From the NCBI GenBank assembly GCA_027486585.1, contig JAIXOU010000083.1:1-58773 (forward strand): a stretch of 58,773 bases of DNA, in the 5' to 3' direction. Under the pieces are notes generated by a model, which made no database searches, was not told where the DNA came from, and saw nothing but the letters and a program-made list of their open reading frames with translations. The DNA comes from Verrucomicrobiaceae bacterium (lineage in GTDB: Bacteria; Verrucomicrobiota; Verrucomicrobiia; Verrucomicrobiales; Verrucomicrobiaceae). Both the position numbers and the translations under genes were made by a program. Shown one piece after another: positions 8,174-16,479 of this stretch (the first letter of the stretch is position 1; every line of letters begins with the position of its first letter).

Positions 8174-10366
8174 ATGAAACGTCTTCTCTCCTTTATCCTC
8201 TTTGCTGTCACCAGCCTTCATGCGCTTGATTTGACTTTGACCTCACCTGTCGATTTTCAGGTCGTGCAGCGCAGCAGTCCGGGGAAAGGGTTGTTGCGCA
8301 TTGCGGGTGAGTTGTCGGAGGCGGTGTCTTTGCCTGATGTGGCGATGGAAGCGCGTGTGGTGGGTGAGAAGGATCAAACCTCGTGGCAGCGTGTGGGGGG
8401 CTCGGTTGCTGGGAAGAAGCTGTCGGGTGCTGTCGAGGCGCCAGCGGGTGGTTGGTGGCGGCTGGAGGTGCGTGTGTCGCAAGGTGGAAAACAACTCGCG
8501 CTCGGCAGCGTGGCGCATGTGGGCATTGGCGAGGTGTTTGTGATCGCGGGGCAGTCGAACTCGGCGAACCATGGCCAAGAGAAACAGACGACGAAGACAC
8601 GGCGCGTGGCGTCGTTCGATGGTAAGGCTTGGCGCATCGCGGATGATCCACAGCCGGGGGCGAGCGGAGGTGGTGGCAGTTTGGTGCCGGCGTTCGCGGA
8701 TGCGGTGGTGGAGAAGGAAAACGTGCCCGTCGGCATTCTCGCGTGTGGCATTGGTGCGACGAGCGTGCGCGAGTGGTTGCCGAAAGGTGCGACGTTTCCG
8801 AATCCGCCGACGCTCGTGAGTCGCGTGGAGCAACTGCCGAATGGCCAGTGGGCCAGCAAGGGCGCGGCGTATGAGGCTTTCATCGCGCGGATGAAGTCCG
8901 TGGGGCCGCAGGGCTTTCGCGCGGTGCTCTGGCATCAGGGCGAGAGCGATGCGAATCAGAAGGACACGACGCGCACGTTTTCGGGAAAGCTTTACCGCGA
9001 GTGCTTGGAGAAAATCATCCGCGATTCGAGACGCGACATCGGCTGGACCGCGCCGTGGTTTGTGGCGCAGGCGAGTTATCACGTGCCGGGCGATGAAGGC
9101 AGCGGCGACATCCGCGCCGCGCAGGCCTCTCTGTGGCGCGACGGCCTCGCATTCGAAGGTCCCGACTCGGATGCGCTGAAAGGCAAACTCCGCGAGCGCG
9201 ACGGCCAAGGCGTTCACTTTAGCGGCGAGGGTTTGCGCGTTCATGGCGCGAAATGGGCCGAAAAGGTGCTGCCATGGCTCGCCAAGCAATGGACCGAGCC
9301 TCGCCAAACGAACGATGGTACCGAGTGGAGTGATTTTGCGCAGCTTCCCGAATGCCACAACCTCGGCTGGGTTAGTGCGAACGTGCAGACGAAGGATACG
9401 AAGAGCTGGAACGGCGTGCTTGATGAAGCGAAGTGGGGCACGCCTGATACTCAGCAGGTGGTGAGCCGTAATTGGGACTGGAAAGTGAGCGAGGCGCAGT
9501 GGCGCGAGGCCGTGAAGCAAAAAGGCGAGGGACGGCGCGAGGAGGTGCGATTCGATCTTTGGCTGCCGAAGGACCTCCAAGCGGCTCGCGGCATCGTCGT
9601 GATGTCCGGTCACGGCAGCGGCGAAGGTCTCTTCAAGCGTGCTGACATGCGTGCGCTCGCGCAGGAGCTGGGTCTCGCCTTGTTCAAGTTCACCGGGAAT
9701 CCGATGCAGCGCGGCTTCTGGCCTCAAAGCCTGCTTTTCGAGCACTTGCGGCAGTTTGGCGAAAAAAGCGGCCATCCCGAGCTTCAGCACGCGCCGCTCT
9801 TTCTCTACGGCCACTCGAACGGCACCGGCTTCTCCGCCATTTTCACCTCGTATGTGCCGGATCGCGTCTGGGGTTGGGTTTCGATGCGTCCAGGCACGAC
9901 GTTTCAGGTGTATCAGCCCGGAGCCGCACAAGTCCCCGGCCTCGTCATCTTCGGCGAGGACGATCCCTTCCTCGCGCGCCCCTCCAAAGAGGAGAACCTC
10001 GCCGTCGTGCCCGCCCTGCGGAAAAACCATCGCGCCATCTGGAACATTGCCGTCGAGCCCAAGACCGGCCACGGCCCCGGCGAGAAAACCTGGCCGCTCG
10101 TGTTCAGTTTCCTGCGCCACACCTTCACCGCCCGCGTCCCCGCTGATGCCGATGCCAAAAACGGCCCCGTGAAGCTCAACGCCCTCACCCTTGAAAGCGG
10201 TCACCTCGGCCAAAACTGGCAGACGAAGCCCGGCGGCTATCAAAAGCTCATCACCGCGCCTTTCACCGCTTTCACCGAAGACAAGTCCACCGCTTCTTGG
10301 CTGCTCAATGCCAACTATGCGGCGGATTGGCAGCAGTTTCAGAGCACGGGTGAAGTCAAGAACTGA
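8174..10366 (+). CDS. SASA-domain sialate O-acetylesterase fused to an alpha/beta hydrolase
   Basis: 730 residues with a signal peptide (MKRLLSFILFAVTSLHA). The N-terminal half is a SASA/SGNH esterase: block I FVIAGQSNS with nucleophile Ser128, block III LWHQGESD at 252-259, and a D-x-x-x-x-H pair at about 343-348. The C-terminal half (about 440-680) is a second serine hydrolase with nucleophile elbow YGHSNG (Ser548), a likely acid in FGEDDPF and a likely His in KTGHGPG, resembling depolymerase or feruloyl-esterase-type folds. The SASA family removes O-acetyl groups from sialic acids and other sugars; the second domain may cleave another ester. It follows the DUF4838/sialidase genes in the same direction after a 270-base gap. 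Confidence 0.8.
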   Translation: MKRLLSFILFAVTSLHALDLTLTSPVDFQVVQRSSPGKGLLRIAGELSEAVSLPDVAMEARVVGEKDQTSWQRVGGSVAGKKLSGAVEAPAGGWWRLEVRVSQGGKQLALGSVAHVGIGEVFVIAGQSNSANHGQEKQTTKTRRVASFDGKAWRIADDPQPGASGGGGSLVPAFADAVVEKENVPVGILACGIGATSVREWLPKGATFPNPPTLVSRVEQLPNGQWASKGAAYEAFIARMKSVGPQGFRAVLWHQGESDANQKDTTRTFSGKLYRECLEKIIRDSRRDIGWTAPWFVAQASYHVPGDEGSGDIRAAQASLWRDGLAFEGPDSDALKGKLRERDGQGVHFSGEGLRVHGAKWAEKVLPWLAKQWTEPRQTNDGTEWSDFAQLPECHNLGWVSANVQTKDTKSWNGVLDEAKWGTPDTQQVVSRNWDWKVSEAQWREAVKQKGEGRREEVRFDLWLPKDLQAARGIVVMSGHGSGEGLFKRADMRALAQELGLALFKFTGNPMQRGFWPQSLLFEHLRQFGEKSGHPELQHAPLFLYGHSNGTGFSAIFTSYVPDRVWGWVSMRPGTTFQVYQPGAAQVPGLVIFGEDDPFLARPSKEENLAVVPALRKNHRAIWNIAVEPKTGHGPGEKTWPLVFSFLRHTFTARVPADADAKNGPVKLNALTLESGHLGQNWQTKPGGYQKLITAPFTAFTEDKSTASWLLNANYAADWQQFQSTGEVKN

Positions 10367-10480
10367 GCCTTGAACCAGTCAGCATCTATACGCGGCTTGC
10401 GTCCTTTCAAACATGGTTTCGAAGTGCTGAGCTAAGCGGGAGACGTTGCTTCGTGGACCGCTTGAGGCCCTGTGCGAATG

Positions 10481-11287
10481 CTATTCCCTTGTCTTTGAAA
10501 GGGGGATCAACTGTTTGATGGCAAGCCCTGCGAGCGTGAACCCGAAGGCCCCAGTCACCATGGTAGAAGCACCAAAACCGGCGGCGCAGTCGAGTCGTTG
10601 GCCGGGCTCGGCGTTGGCTTCGCGCTCGATAGAGCAGGAGCCGTCGGCCTGTGGGTAGATGGCGGGTTCGGTGGAATAGACACACTGAATACCCCAGTTC
10701 ATGGCTAGGCCGTCTGGGCTTTTTGGGAAAGCGTACTCGTCCCTGAGTCGGCGGCGTAGTTGCTTGATGAGCTCATCTGCGCCAGCGAGTCCGAGGTCGG
10801 AAGCTTTGATCATCGTCGGGTCCCGGCGTCCTCCAGCACTGCCTGAAACGATGACGGGAATTTTTAATTCTCGCGCTTTGGCAATGATGAGCGCTTTAAT
10901 GCCAGTGCTGTCCACGGCATCGACAATCAGGTCAAATTGATCTGCGAGTAAGCGGTCAGCATTGCTGGCAAGGAGGAATTCCGGAACGGCAGTGATGGCG
11001 CATTCGGGATTGATCTCGTGGACTCTGTCAGCCAACACCTGAACTTTGGTTTTGCCAATCGTGTGAGCCAGCGCTGGCAGTTGGCGATTCGTGTTGGTGA
11101 TGCAGACATCATCCATGTCGATCAAGGTCAGTGCGCCGATGCCACTGCGGGCAAGCGCTTCGACAACCCATGAGCCGACCCCGCCGACGCCGATGATGGC
11201 CACGTGGGCTGCATGCAATCGGGGCAGGGCATCAGCTCCGTAAAGGCGGGAAATGCCGCCGAAGCGCTGGAGATAAGATTCTGTCAT
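10481..11287 (-). CDS. tcdA: tRNA threonylcarbamoyladenosine dehydratase (ThiF/HesA family)
   Basis: 268 residues from the ATG at 11287; an upstream in-frame ATG at 11368 would add 27 residues of promoter-like sequence and is disfavoured. The sequence follows Escherichia coli TcdA closely from YLQRFGGISRLYG: nucleotide-binding IIGVGGVGSW, LIDMDDVCITNTNRQ, INPECAI, VDAVDS, and the Cys-containing CVYSTEPAIYPQADGS and DCAAGFGA segments. TcdA uses ATP to cyclise t6A37 of ANN-decoding tRNAs to ct6A in the cytoplasm. It is divergent from the MBL hydrolase gene and shares a repeat-bearing intergenic region with it. Confidence 0.92.
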   Translation of the reverse strand: MTESYLQRFGGISRLYGADALPRLHAAHVAIIGVGGVGSWVVEALARSGIGALTLIDMDDVCITNTNRQLPALAHTIGKTKVQVLADRVHEINPECAITAVPEFLLASNADRLLADQFDLIVDAVDSTGIKALIIAKARELKIPVIVSGSAGGRRDPTMIKASDLGLAGADELIKQLRRRLRDEYAFPKSPDGLAMNWGIQCVYSTEPAIYPQADGSCSIEREANAEPGQRLDCAAGFGASTMVTGAFGFTLAGLAIKQLIPLSKTRE

Positions 11288-11325
11288 GGGTTGGTTGGGG
11301 GAGCCGGTTAGGGGTAATTGGGAAG

Positions 11326-11394
11326 CCATCGTTAACAACTGTAAACTTCCCCTTGGGTGGGGAAACAATTGCCAACCATCGCTAACGACTGCAA
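11326..11394. promoter_or_regulatory. 50-bp direct repeat with central hairpin in a divergent promoter region
   Basis: CCATCGTTAACAACTGTAA (11326-11344) recurs as CCATCGCTAACGACTGCAA (11376-11394), exactly 50 bases on. Between them lies an inverted repeat TTCCCC-N6-GGGGAA (11346-11363). Preceding bases (GGGGTAATT and GGGGAAACAATT) also correspond, so the unit seems to be a tandem duplication. The site is between the start codons of tcdA and the MBL hydrolase, so an operator is plausible but unproven. Confidence 0.45.
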
Positions 11395-11412
11395 TCTACT
11401 CTTTCCTGACTT

Positions 11413-12213
11413 GTGTCTCACTCTTCCTCATCCGATTTCACTCTGACCTTTATTGGTTCCGGCACTTCTGTCGGCATCCCAATGATTGGCTGTGACTGCG
11501 AGGTATGTCGCAGCAAGGATCCAAGGGATAATCGCTTGCGTTCCAGCGTTTGGATCCGCACGCCTGAGCTGAGTTGGGTCGTTGATACTGGGCCGGACTT
11601 CCGCACTCAGTGCCTGCGCGCGGGCATTCGTCATCTGGATGCGGCTTTGTTCACACATCCGCACATGGATCATGTGACGGGCTTTGATGAACTGCGCCGC
11701 TTCACCATTCCCGCAGAGGTCACCATGCCAGTCTATGCATTGCCGTCTTGTTTGGAAGTTTTGGCGCGCATGTTTGATTATGCTTTTAATGGTCAGAATC
11801 GCTATCGCGGTTATTTGAAGCCCGATCCGCGGCCCATTGAGGGGCCCTTCCTGTTGGGAGATACCTTGGTGACTCCTCTTCCGGTTCAGCATGGCAAGGT
11901 GGATTGCATCGGCTATCTCTTCACGCGCCATGGTCGGAAGCTGTGTGCTTATATTCCCGATGTTAAGATCATCCATCCTGAATCAATTCAGGCATTGGTC
12001 GGAGTGGATACTTTAATCATGGATGCCTTGCGTCATACGGAGCATCCCACTCACATGAATTTTACAGAGGCTTTGGCCGTGCAGGCCTTGATCAAGCCTC
12101 GGCGCACTTTCTTTACCCACATTCAATGTGAGATTAGTCATGCCCGAGATGAGCCCTTGTTGCCAAATGGGGTGAAGATCGCTTACGATGGATTGGAACT
12201 GACATGGGATTGA
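11413..12213 (+). CDS. PhnP-like MBL-fold metallohydrolase
   Basis: 266 residues from a GTG at 11413. The N-terminus TFIGSGTSVGIPMIGC followed by CEVC and the metal motif FTHPHMDHVTGFDELR are typical of the PhnP/RNase Z-related branch of the metallo-beta-lactamase superfamily. Further ligands lie in VQHGK, YIPDVK, LIMDALRHTEHPTH and FTHIQCEISH. The family includes cyclic phosphodiesterases such as PhnP; the cellular substrate cannot be read here. No phn genes are nearby. Its 3' end overlaps the next start by ten bases if the ATG at 12204 is used. Confidence 0.82.
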   Translation: MSHSSSSDFTLTFIGSGTSVGIPMIGCDCEVCRSKDPRDNRLRSSVWIRTPELSWVVDTGPDFRTQCLRAGIRHLDAALFTHPHMDHVTGFDELRRFTIPAEVTMPVYALPSCLEVLARMFDYAFNGQNRYRGYLKPDPRPIEGPFLLGDTLVTPLPVQHGKVDCIGYLFTRHGRKLCAYIPDVKIIHPESIQALVGVDTLIMDALRHTEHPTHMNFTEALAVQALIKPRRTFFTHIQCEISHARDEPLLPNGVKIAYDGLELTWD

Positions 12214-13802
12214 AGCTTCAAAAAACGAACCTTTCTACAATGACGACTCAGCTGCTGCTGGGACTGGTTTGTTTTATGAGTGGTTTGATCTCAGGTGCTT
12301 CTCAGGAAGTTGAGGTGCCAGCTCTGGACCTGTCAGGTGAGACGGTGGTCATTTATAATCCTGACTATGCTCAGTCGCGTGACTTAGCGCAGTACTATGC
12401 GGAAAAGCGTGGCATCTCTGCGGACCATTTGATCGGGCTGGATTGTCCGATTGATGATTCGATGTCACGACAGCAATACGATCAAATGATCCGAAAGCCG
12501 CTCTTTGAAACCTTTGTTCGTCGCGGGTGGTGGAAATTGACTCAGAAAGAGGTGAAGGATCAGCAAACTGGAAAAGACTTTCCTGCCATGGTGGTGGAGG
12601 AGTCCAGCGTGCGGGTGATTGCTTTGATGCGCGGGATTCCATTCCAAATTCGACGAGATGCTCAAAATCCGCAAAACGCCAAAGAGGATGAGGCCAGCGT
12701 GGACAGCGAACTTTGTCTGCTCGGCCTAGCTCGGCAGACTTTGGCAGGAGCTTTGCGGAATCCTTACTTTGATCAGGGCATGCGTTTTCAGATGTATCAA
12801 GGCACGCCTGGATTGATGTTGGTAGGTCGTTTGGATGCCCCAGACGCGGATACAGTGAAGCGAATGATCGATGATGCCATCAGCACTGAGAAGCTAGGAC
12901 TGCGTGGTCGTGCGGTCATTGACATGGCTCAAAAAACTGGGGCCTATCAGGAAGGTGAAGACTGGCTGACGCGTAGCGCCATTCTTTTTCGCGAGCAGGG
13001 CATTCCCGTTTTTATCGATAAGGATGAGCCTTTAATTGCCGATCACTGGCCCTTGCCTGACACCGCGCTCTATTTCGGTTGGTATGCATCGACTGTGAGC
13101 GGTGCTGTGGCTAGTCCCTCATTTCGCTTCATGCCTGGGGCCATCGCTTGTCACCTGCACAGTTTCAGTGGTGCCGCGATTCGCGCCCCAGATCAGCATT
13201 GGGTCGGGCCCCTCTTGCACCAGGGCGCGGCTGCGGCTTTGGGTAATGTCTTTGAGCCTTACTTGAGTCTCACAGTGCATTTTGATGTCTTAAATAAGCG
13301 ACTGCTGGAAGGCTACTCTCTTGTGGAAGCCTCTTGGAACGCCACACCCGTGCTGTCATGGATGAATGTCGTCTGCGGTGATCCGCTCTACCGCCCTTAT
13401 GCCAAGGGGCCGGGTTCATCCATGGGTGAAGGGCGGGCACGGGATTATGCTTTGTATCAAGGCACTACTCGACGTTTTCCTGGCACAGACAGTCGTGAAT
13501 TGAAAAAGACACTCGCCGAGATGGCTGAGAGCCGCAGCAAACCGCACCTTCTTGAGCTCACAGCCATGCTTTCAGCCAGCGAAGGAAAGAATCTAGAAGC
13601 CATTGAGCTGCTAGAGCATGCGGAGTCTCTCTATGTCCTAGCTGCGGATAAAGTGCGTGCTTTACTCTACTTAGCGGAGCTCTATCTGCGTGAAGGCAAA
13701 AAAGACCGTGCTACCCAAATCCTACATCAGATTATTGACGACCCCGCTTTGATGAAAGTGCCCGCGGCTGTGGCAGCACAAACGCTAATCAAGAAGATCT
13801 AG
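12204..13802 (+). CDS. TIGR03790 family protein, exported
   Basis: 532 residues from ATG 12204. ATG 12240 would start directly on a good signal peptide (MTTQLLLGLVCFMSGLISGA) and may be the true start. The segment VVIYNPDYAQSRDLAQYYAEKRGI followed by LIGLDCPI, together with the NVVCGDPLYRPY segment, is characteristic of TIGR03790, a family known mainly from Verrucomicrobia, Planctomycetes and other exosortase-bearing lineages. The C-terminal 110 residues look like TPR-type helices. Function is unknown. No exosortase or PEP-CTERM protein is visible here. The two longest runs quoted are parts of one segment near residues 47-75. Confidence 0.75.
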   Translation: MGLKLQKTNLSTMTTQLLLGLVCFMSGLISGASQEVEVPALDLSGETVVIYNPDYAQSRDLAQYYAEKRGISADHLIGLDCPIDDSMSRQQYDQMIRKPLFETFVRRGWWKLTQKEVKDQQTGKDFPAMVVEESSVRVIALMRGIPFQIRRDAQNPQNAKEDEASVDSELCLLGLARQTLAGALRNPYFDQGMRFQMYQGTPGLMLVGRLDAPDADTVKRMIDDAISTEKLGLRGRAVIDMAQKTGAYQEGEDWLTRSAILFREQGIPVFIDKDEPLIADHWPLPDTALYFGWYASTVSGAVASPSFRFMPGAIACHLHSFSGAAIRAPDQHWVGPLLHQGAAAALGNVFEPYLSLTVHFDVLNKRLLEGYSLVEASWNATPVLSWMNVVCGDPLYRPYAKGPGSSMGEGRARDYALYQGTTRRFPGTDSRELKKTLAEMAESRSKPHLLELTAMLSASEGKNLEAIELLEHAESLYVLAADKVRALLYLAELYLREGKKDRATQILHQIIDDPALMKVPAAVAAQTLIKKI

Positions 13803-14140
13803 CCTGACCTATTCACTAAACTCTACTGCGACTTGCTGCTAGCCTCTTTTGGCGGCGTTGGGCTTGTTTTGAAAGCCGTCGAGGATCGACCGATGCACTC
13901 CGTCTTTCAAAACGGCAGCCGCATCGATGCCTGCGGCACCCTTCGGGCAGCCTGTGCTTTGCTGTCTGTCTTCGCTTGGCTGCGGCTGCCACTGTGAGCT
14001 TTCGCGGCGTCTCGTGACGGCTTTCCTGAATAGGTTGGGTTAGAGTCTTGTCGGCAGAAGCAGATTTACAATGAGTTAGGCAATCCAAGGTTGACGCCAG
14101 ACAATCAAGGTCGATTAACTACCGCTTAAGTTTCATTGTG
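13803..14140. other. gap without a gene; GC-rich inverted repeats
   Basis: 338 bases between the TIGR03790 gene and tolQ. It contains the inverted repeat GTTTTGAAAG (13866-13875) / CTTTCAAAAC (13904-13913) and a GCCGCA/TGCGGC pair shortly after. A 90-residue minus-strand frame has no recognisable features and is rejected. The promoter of the Tol-Pal operon should lie in the AT-richer last 80 bases. Confidence 0.4.
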
Positions 14141-14965
14141 ATGTCTGCCCCCTTTCTGTTAGTTATCTCCGGTCTGCAATTCGGCGTCGATCATCTCACT
14201 CCATTCGCTTGGGGTGTGATTGTTGTTCTCGGATTACTTTCGACGGTCAGCTTAGCCATTCTTCTCATGAAGTGGTTTCTGTTGCGTCATACCGAGCAGG
14301 CTAACCGCCGTTTCATGGATCTTTTTCATGATTCGCCTCATCCTCTGGCTTTATACTTGACCAAGGATCAGACTGAAATGTCGCCCCTCTATTTTGTTTA
14401 TCACTCAGCTGCTCGTGATATGGCTTTTCATTTGGTGGGGGATGAGGAGCCTGGTCGTAATTTTTCCGTTCGCTTGCAGGGGGCTGGTCGCATCACGCCT
14501 AGTCAGATGAGCACCGTGCAAAATGCCATGGAACGTGCTATTGGCACCGCTTCGGTGAAGCTTGAGTCTCGCTTGAGTTTTGTCGCCACAATCATCAGCG
14601 CTGCGCCCCTGTTGGGGATCTTGGGGACGGTTGTTGGTTTGTTGGATGTCTTTGCTGCCTTGGGTGTGCGGGATAAATCCACTCTGGCCCCTGGAGTGAG
14701 CGCCGCACTTGTCACCACCATTGCCGCCCTACTCGTGGTCTTGCCCAGCCTCATCGGTTACAATGTTCTCGTGAATCGCATCCGCATGATCATCGTCCGG
14801 ATGGACAACTTTGCTTCGGAACTCAGCGGCATTTTTGAACGTCAATTTGTGGATCATCGAAAAGTCGCTGAAAGTCTGCCAAGTCTTGGCACCATGGGCG
14901 CACCTGCAATGCCTGTGCCCAGTGCGGTGACGACTATTGCTGGCCGTATCTCACCTCGAGCATGA
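14141..14965 (+). CDS. tolQ: TolQ/ExbB-type proton channel subunit
   Basis: 274 residues; ATG 14141 preferred to a GTG at 14138. Three membrane segments: about 20-45, then 145-168 and 185-208, with the conserved LSFVATIISAAPLLGILGTV and ALVTTIAALLVVLPSL segments of the MotA/TolQ/ExbB family. In the inner membrane it forms, with TolR, the proton-driven stator that energises TolA. It is the first gene of a five-gene operon (Q-R-A-B-Pal) with overlaps or spacings of at most three bases, which supports TolQ over ExbB. Confidence 0.88.
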   Translation: MSAPFLLVISGLQFGVDHLTPFAWGVIVVLGLLSTVSLAILLMKWFLLRHTEQANRRFMDLFHDSPHPLALYLTKDQTEMSPLYFVYHSAARDMAFHLVGDEEPGRNFSVRLQGAGRITPSQMSTVQNAMERAIGTASVKLESRLSFVATIISAAPLLGILGTVVGLLDVFAALGVRDKSTLAPGVSAALVTTIAALLVVLPSLIGYNVLVNRIRMIIVRMDNFASELSGIFERQFVDHRKVAESLPSLGTMGAPAMPVPSAVTTIAGRISPRA

Positions 14966-15375
14966 AGCGTCTCTCCAATCAGCATTTGCCGCGCATGGTC
15001 AGTGACATACAAGTAACGCCTTTGCTCGACCTTATGCTGCTGCTGCTTTTGACGGTTGTCGTTCTTGTCCCGATTTTGCAGGGCGGTCCTGAAGATGCTG
15101 CTCTGGCTGAATTGTCAGATTTTACGCCTCCAGGTAGAAGCATCGAGCTCATCGTCAGTGAGGACCTCAGTTTAAATCTTGATGGTCAAGGGATCGAAGC
15201 CAATGTCCTGATCGCTGATCTCAAGCAGCGCATGATAGCTGATCCTCTCCTCGGTGTCGTGACGCGAGTGCCGCCCACTTTGTCAGCTCCTCGGTTACTG
15301 GAAATCATGCAAGCTCTCCATACCGCTGGCGTCAAGCGGACCGCCGTTCTGGTGGGGACTTCTTCCAAATCCTAA
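14962..15375 (+). CDS. tolR: TolR/ExbD-type stator subunit
   Basis: 137 residues, start overlapping tolQ by ATGA. A short cytoplasmic N-terminus leads to one membrane helix (TPLLDLMLLLLLTVVVLVPI) carrying the conserved aspartate used in proton conduction; the remainder is a periplasmic domain with the typical pattern of TolR. It pairs with the preceding channel subunit. Confidence 0.87.
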   Translation: MKRLSNQHLPRMVSDIQVTPLLDLMLLLLLTVVVLVPILQGGPEDAALAELSDFTPPGRSIELIVSEDLSLNLDGQGIEANVLIADLKQRMIADPLLGVVTRVPPTLSAPRLLEIMQALHTAGVKRTAVLVGTSSKS

Positions 15376-15378
15376 CGC

Positions 15379-16479
15379 ATGTCTGCCAGTGTCCGCATCC
15401 GCCAATCTCTGGAGCCTTTGGCCGCAGCGCTGGTGGGGGTTGGACTGTTTCATCTCTTGGTAGGATTCATCTTTCTAAAGATCCTTCCAGAGGTTCATCA
15501 GAAAGCGGTCGCTAAGACTGCGTCAAAACTCGTCTGGTGCGCCCCAGCGGATTTCCTTTTCGATAAAAAGGTTGATGTCGATCCGGCTGCATTTAGGCCA
15601 GCGCCGAAACCTCTAAAGATTGCAGAGTCGGCAGTGCCTAAGACTGCGACTGTCATGCCTTCAGTTCCAGTTCCTTCAGTTGCTGCATCTCCGGCGGTGA
15701 CTGAGCGCCAGGAACTTAAACCGCCCTCGGCCCTAGGGGCAGCTATTCCAGCTCCCATGAAGTTACCAGAAAAATCTCTGGCGGATGTCTTGCAGGCGAA
15801 TCGTGGTCTGTTGCCTCAATCCTCAAGTTCTGGTTTAGTCGGGCTCCAAGCCATGCTGACGATCAATTCAGCTGCGCCCTTAGTGGCTCCTGGGGTAAAT
15901 GTCATGCCTGATTTAGCAACTCCGTCCAAGGCTGTGTCATCTGCGCCACCTGCTATTCCGGCAGCTCCCGTTCCACCTCCTGCCGTTATTGAAAACCCAT
16001 CATCACCCGTGACCACAGGTCCGATGATTCAGGGGGATCAAAAAGAGGCAAATAAATACATCACCCTCTCAGCCATTTTGCCTCCAGGTAAGGCATCTGC
16101 GAAGCCGAGAGAAAATAAGCGTTACCTCACTCTTTTGGACATCGCCAACATCAATGCCAACGAACGTGCTGAGGTTGCGGAAGCAGGAGGTGCCGATATG
16201 GGTGATGTGGAAAAAGCTCTGCAGCAGGCCATCCTCAAAGAATGGACCGCTCCCTCGGCCCAAGCTGTGCCGCCTTCACAACGCCGTGCCATCATGGAAA
16301 TAGTCATATTACGCGATGGCACGATCGCCGATGCTTCTATAAAAACGGCTTCTGGTTCCAGTCTTCTGAACGCCTCCATTCGACGGGCTGCAGATCGGCT
16401 CAAAAAAATCCCCGTGACTCTTCCTTCGAATTTTCCCAAAGAGCGCTATGAGTTGCGTGTTAATTTTCAGATCGAATAG
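15379..16479 (+). CDS. tolA: TolA/TonB-like energy transducer
   Basis: 366 residues. One N-terminal membrane helix (about 15-36), a long Pro/Ala/Val-rich periplasmic linker (about 70-220) and a C-terminal TonB/TolA-like domain (about 275-366: AIMEIVILRDGTIADASIKT then LPSNFPKERYELRVNFQIE). It would carry energy from TolQR to the outer-membrane complex. The gene lies between tolR and tolB, so TolA is the best name, although sequence alone would also allow a TonB assignment. Confidence 0.8.
   Translation: MSASVRIRQSLEPLAAALVGVGLFHLLVGFIFLKILPEVHQKAVAKTASKLVWCAPADFLFDKKVDVDPAAFRPAPKPLKIAESAVPKTATVMPSVPVPSVAASPAVTERQELKPPSALGAAIPAPMKLPEKSLADVLQANRGLLPQSSSSGLVGLQAMLTINSAAPLVAPGVNVMPDLATPSKAVSSAPPAIPAAPVPPPAVIENPSSPVTTGPMIQGDQKEANKYITLSAILPPGKASAKPRENKRYLTLLDIANINANERAEVAEAGGADMGDVEKALQQAILKEWTAPSAQAVPPSQRRAIMEIVILRDGTIADASIKTASGSSLLNASIRRAADRLKKIPVTLPSNFPKERYELRVNFQIE

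Noticed and set aside
8243..10243. A 666-codon open frame on the minus strand
   Set aside because: It lies wholly antisense to the SASA-hydrolase fusion, which has motifs and a signal peptide; the Arg/His/Leu-rich translation is a product of GC-rich codons in the real gene.
8151..10496. CTATTCCCTTGTCTTT at 8151 and 10481 as attachment-site repeats around the SASA gene
   Set aside because: A 16-base match is expected by chance roughly once in a window of this size, and no integrase is present.
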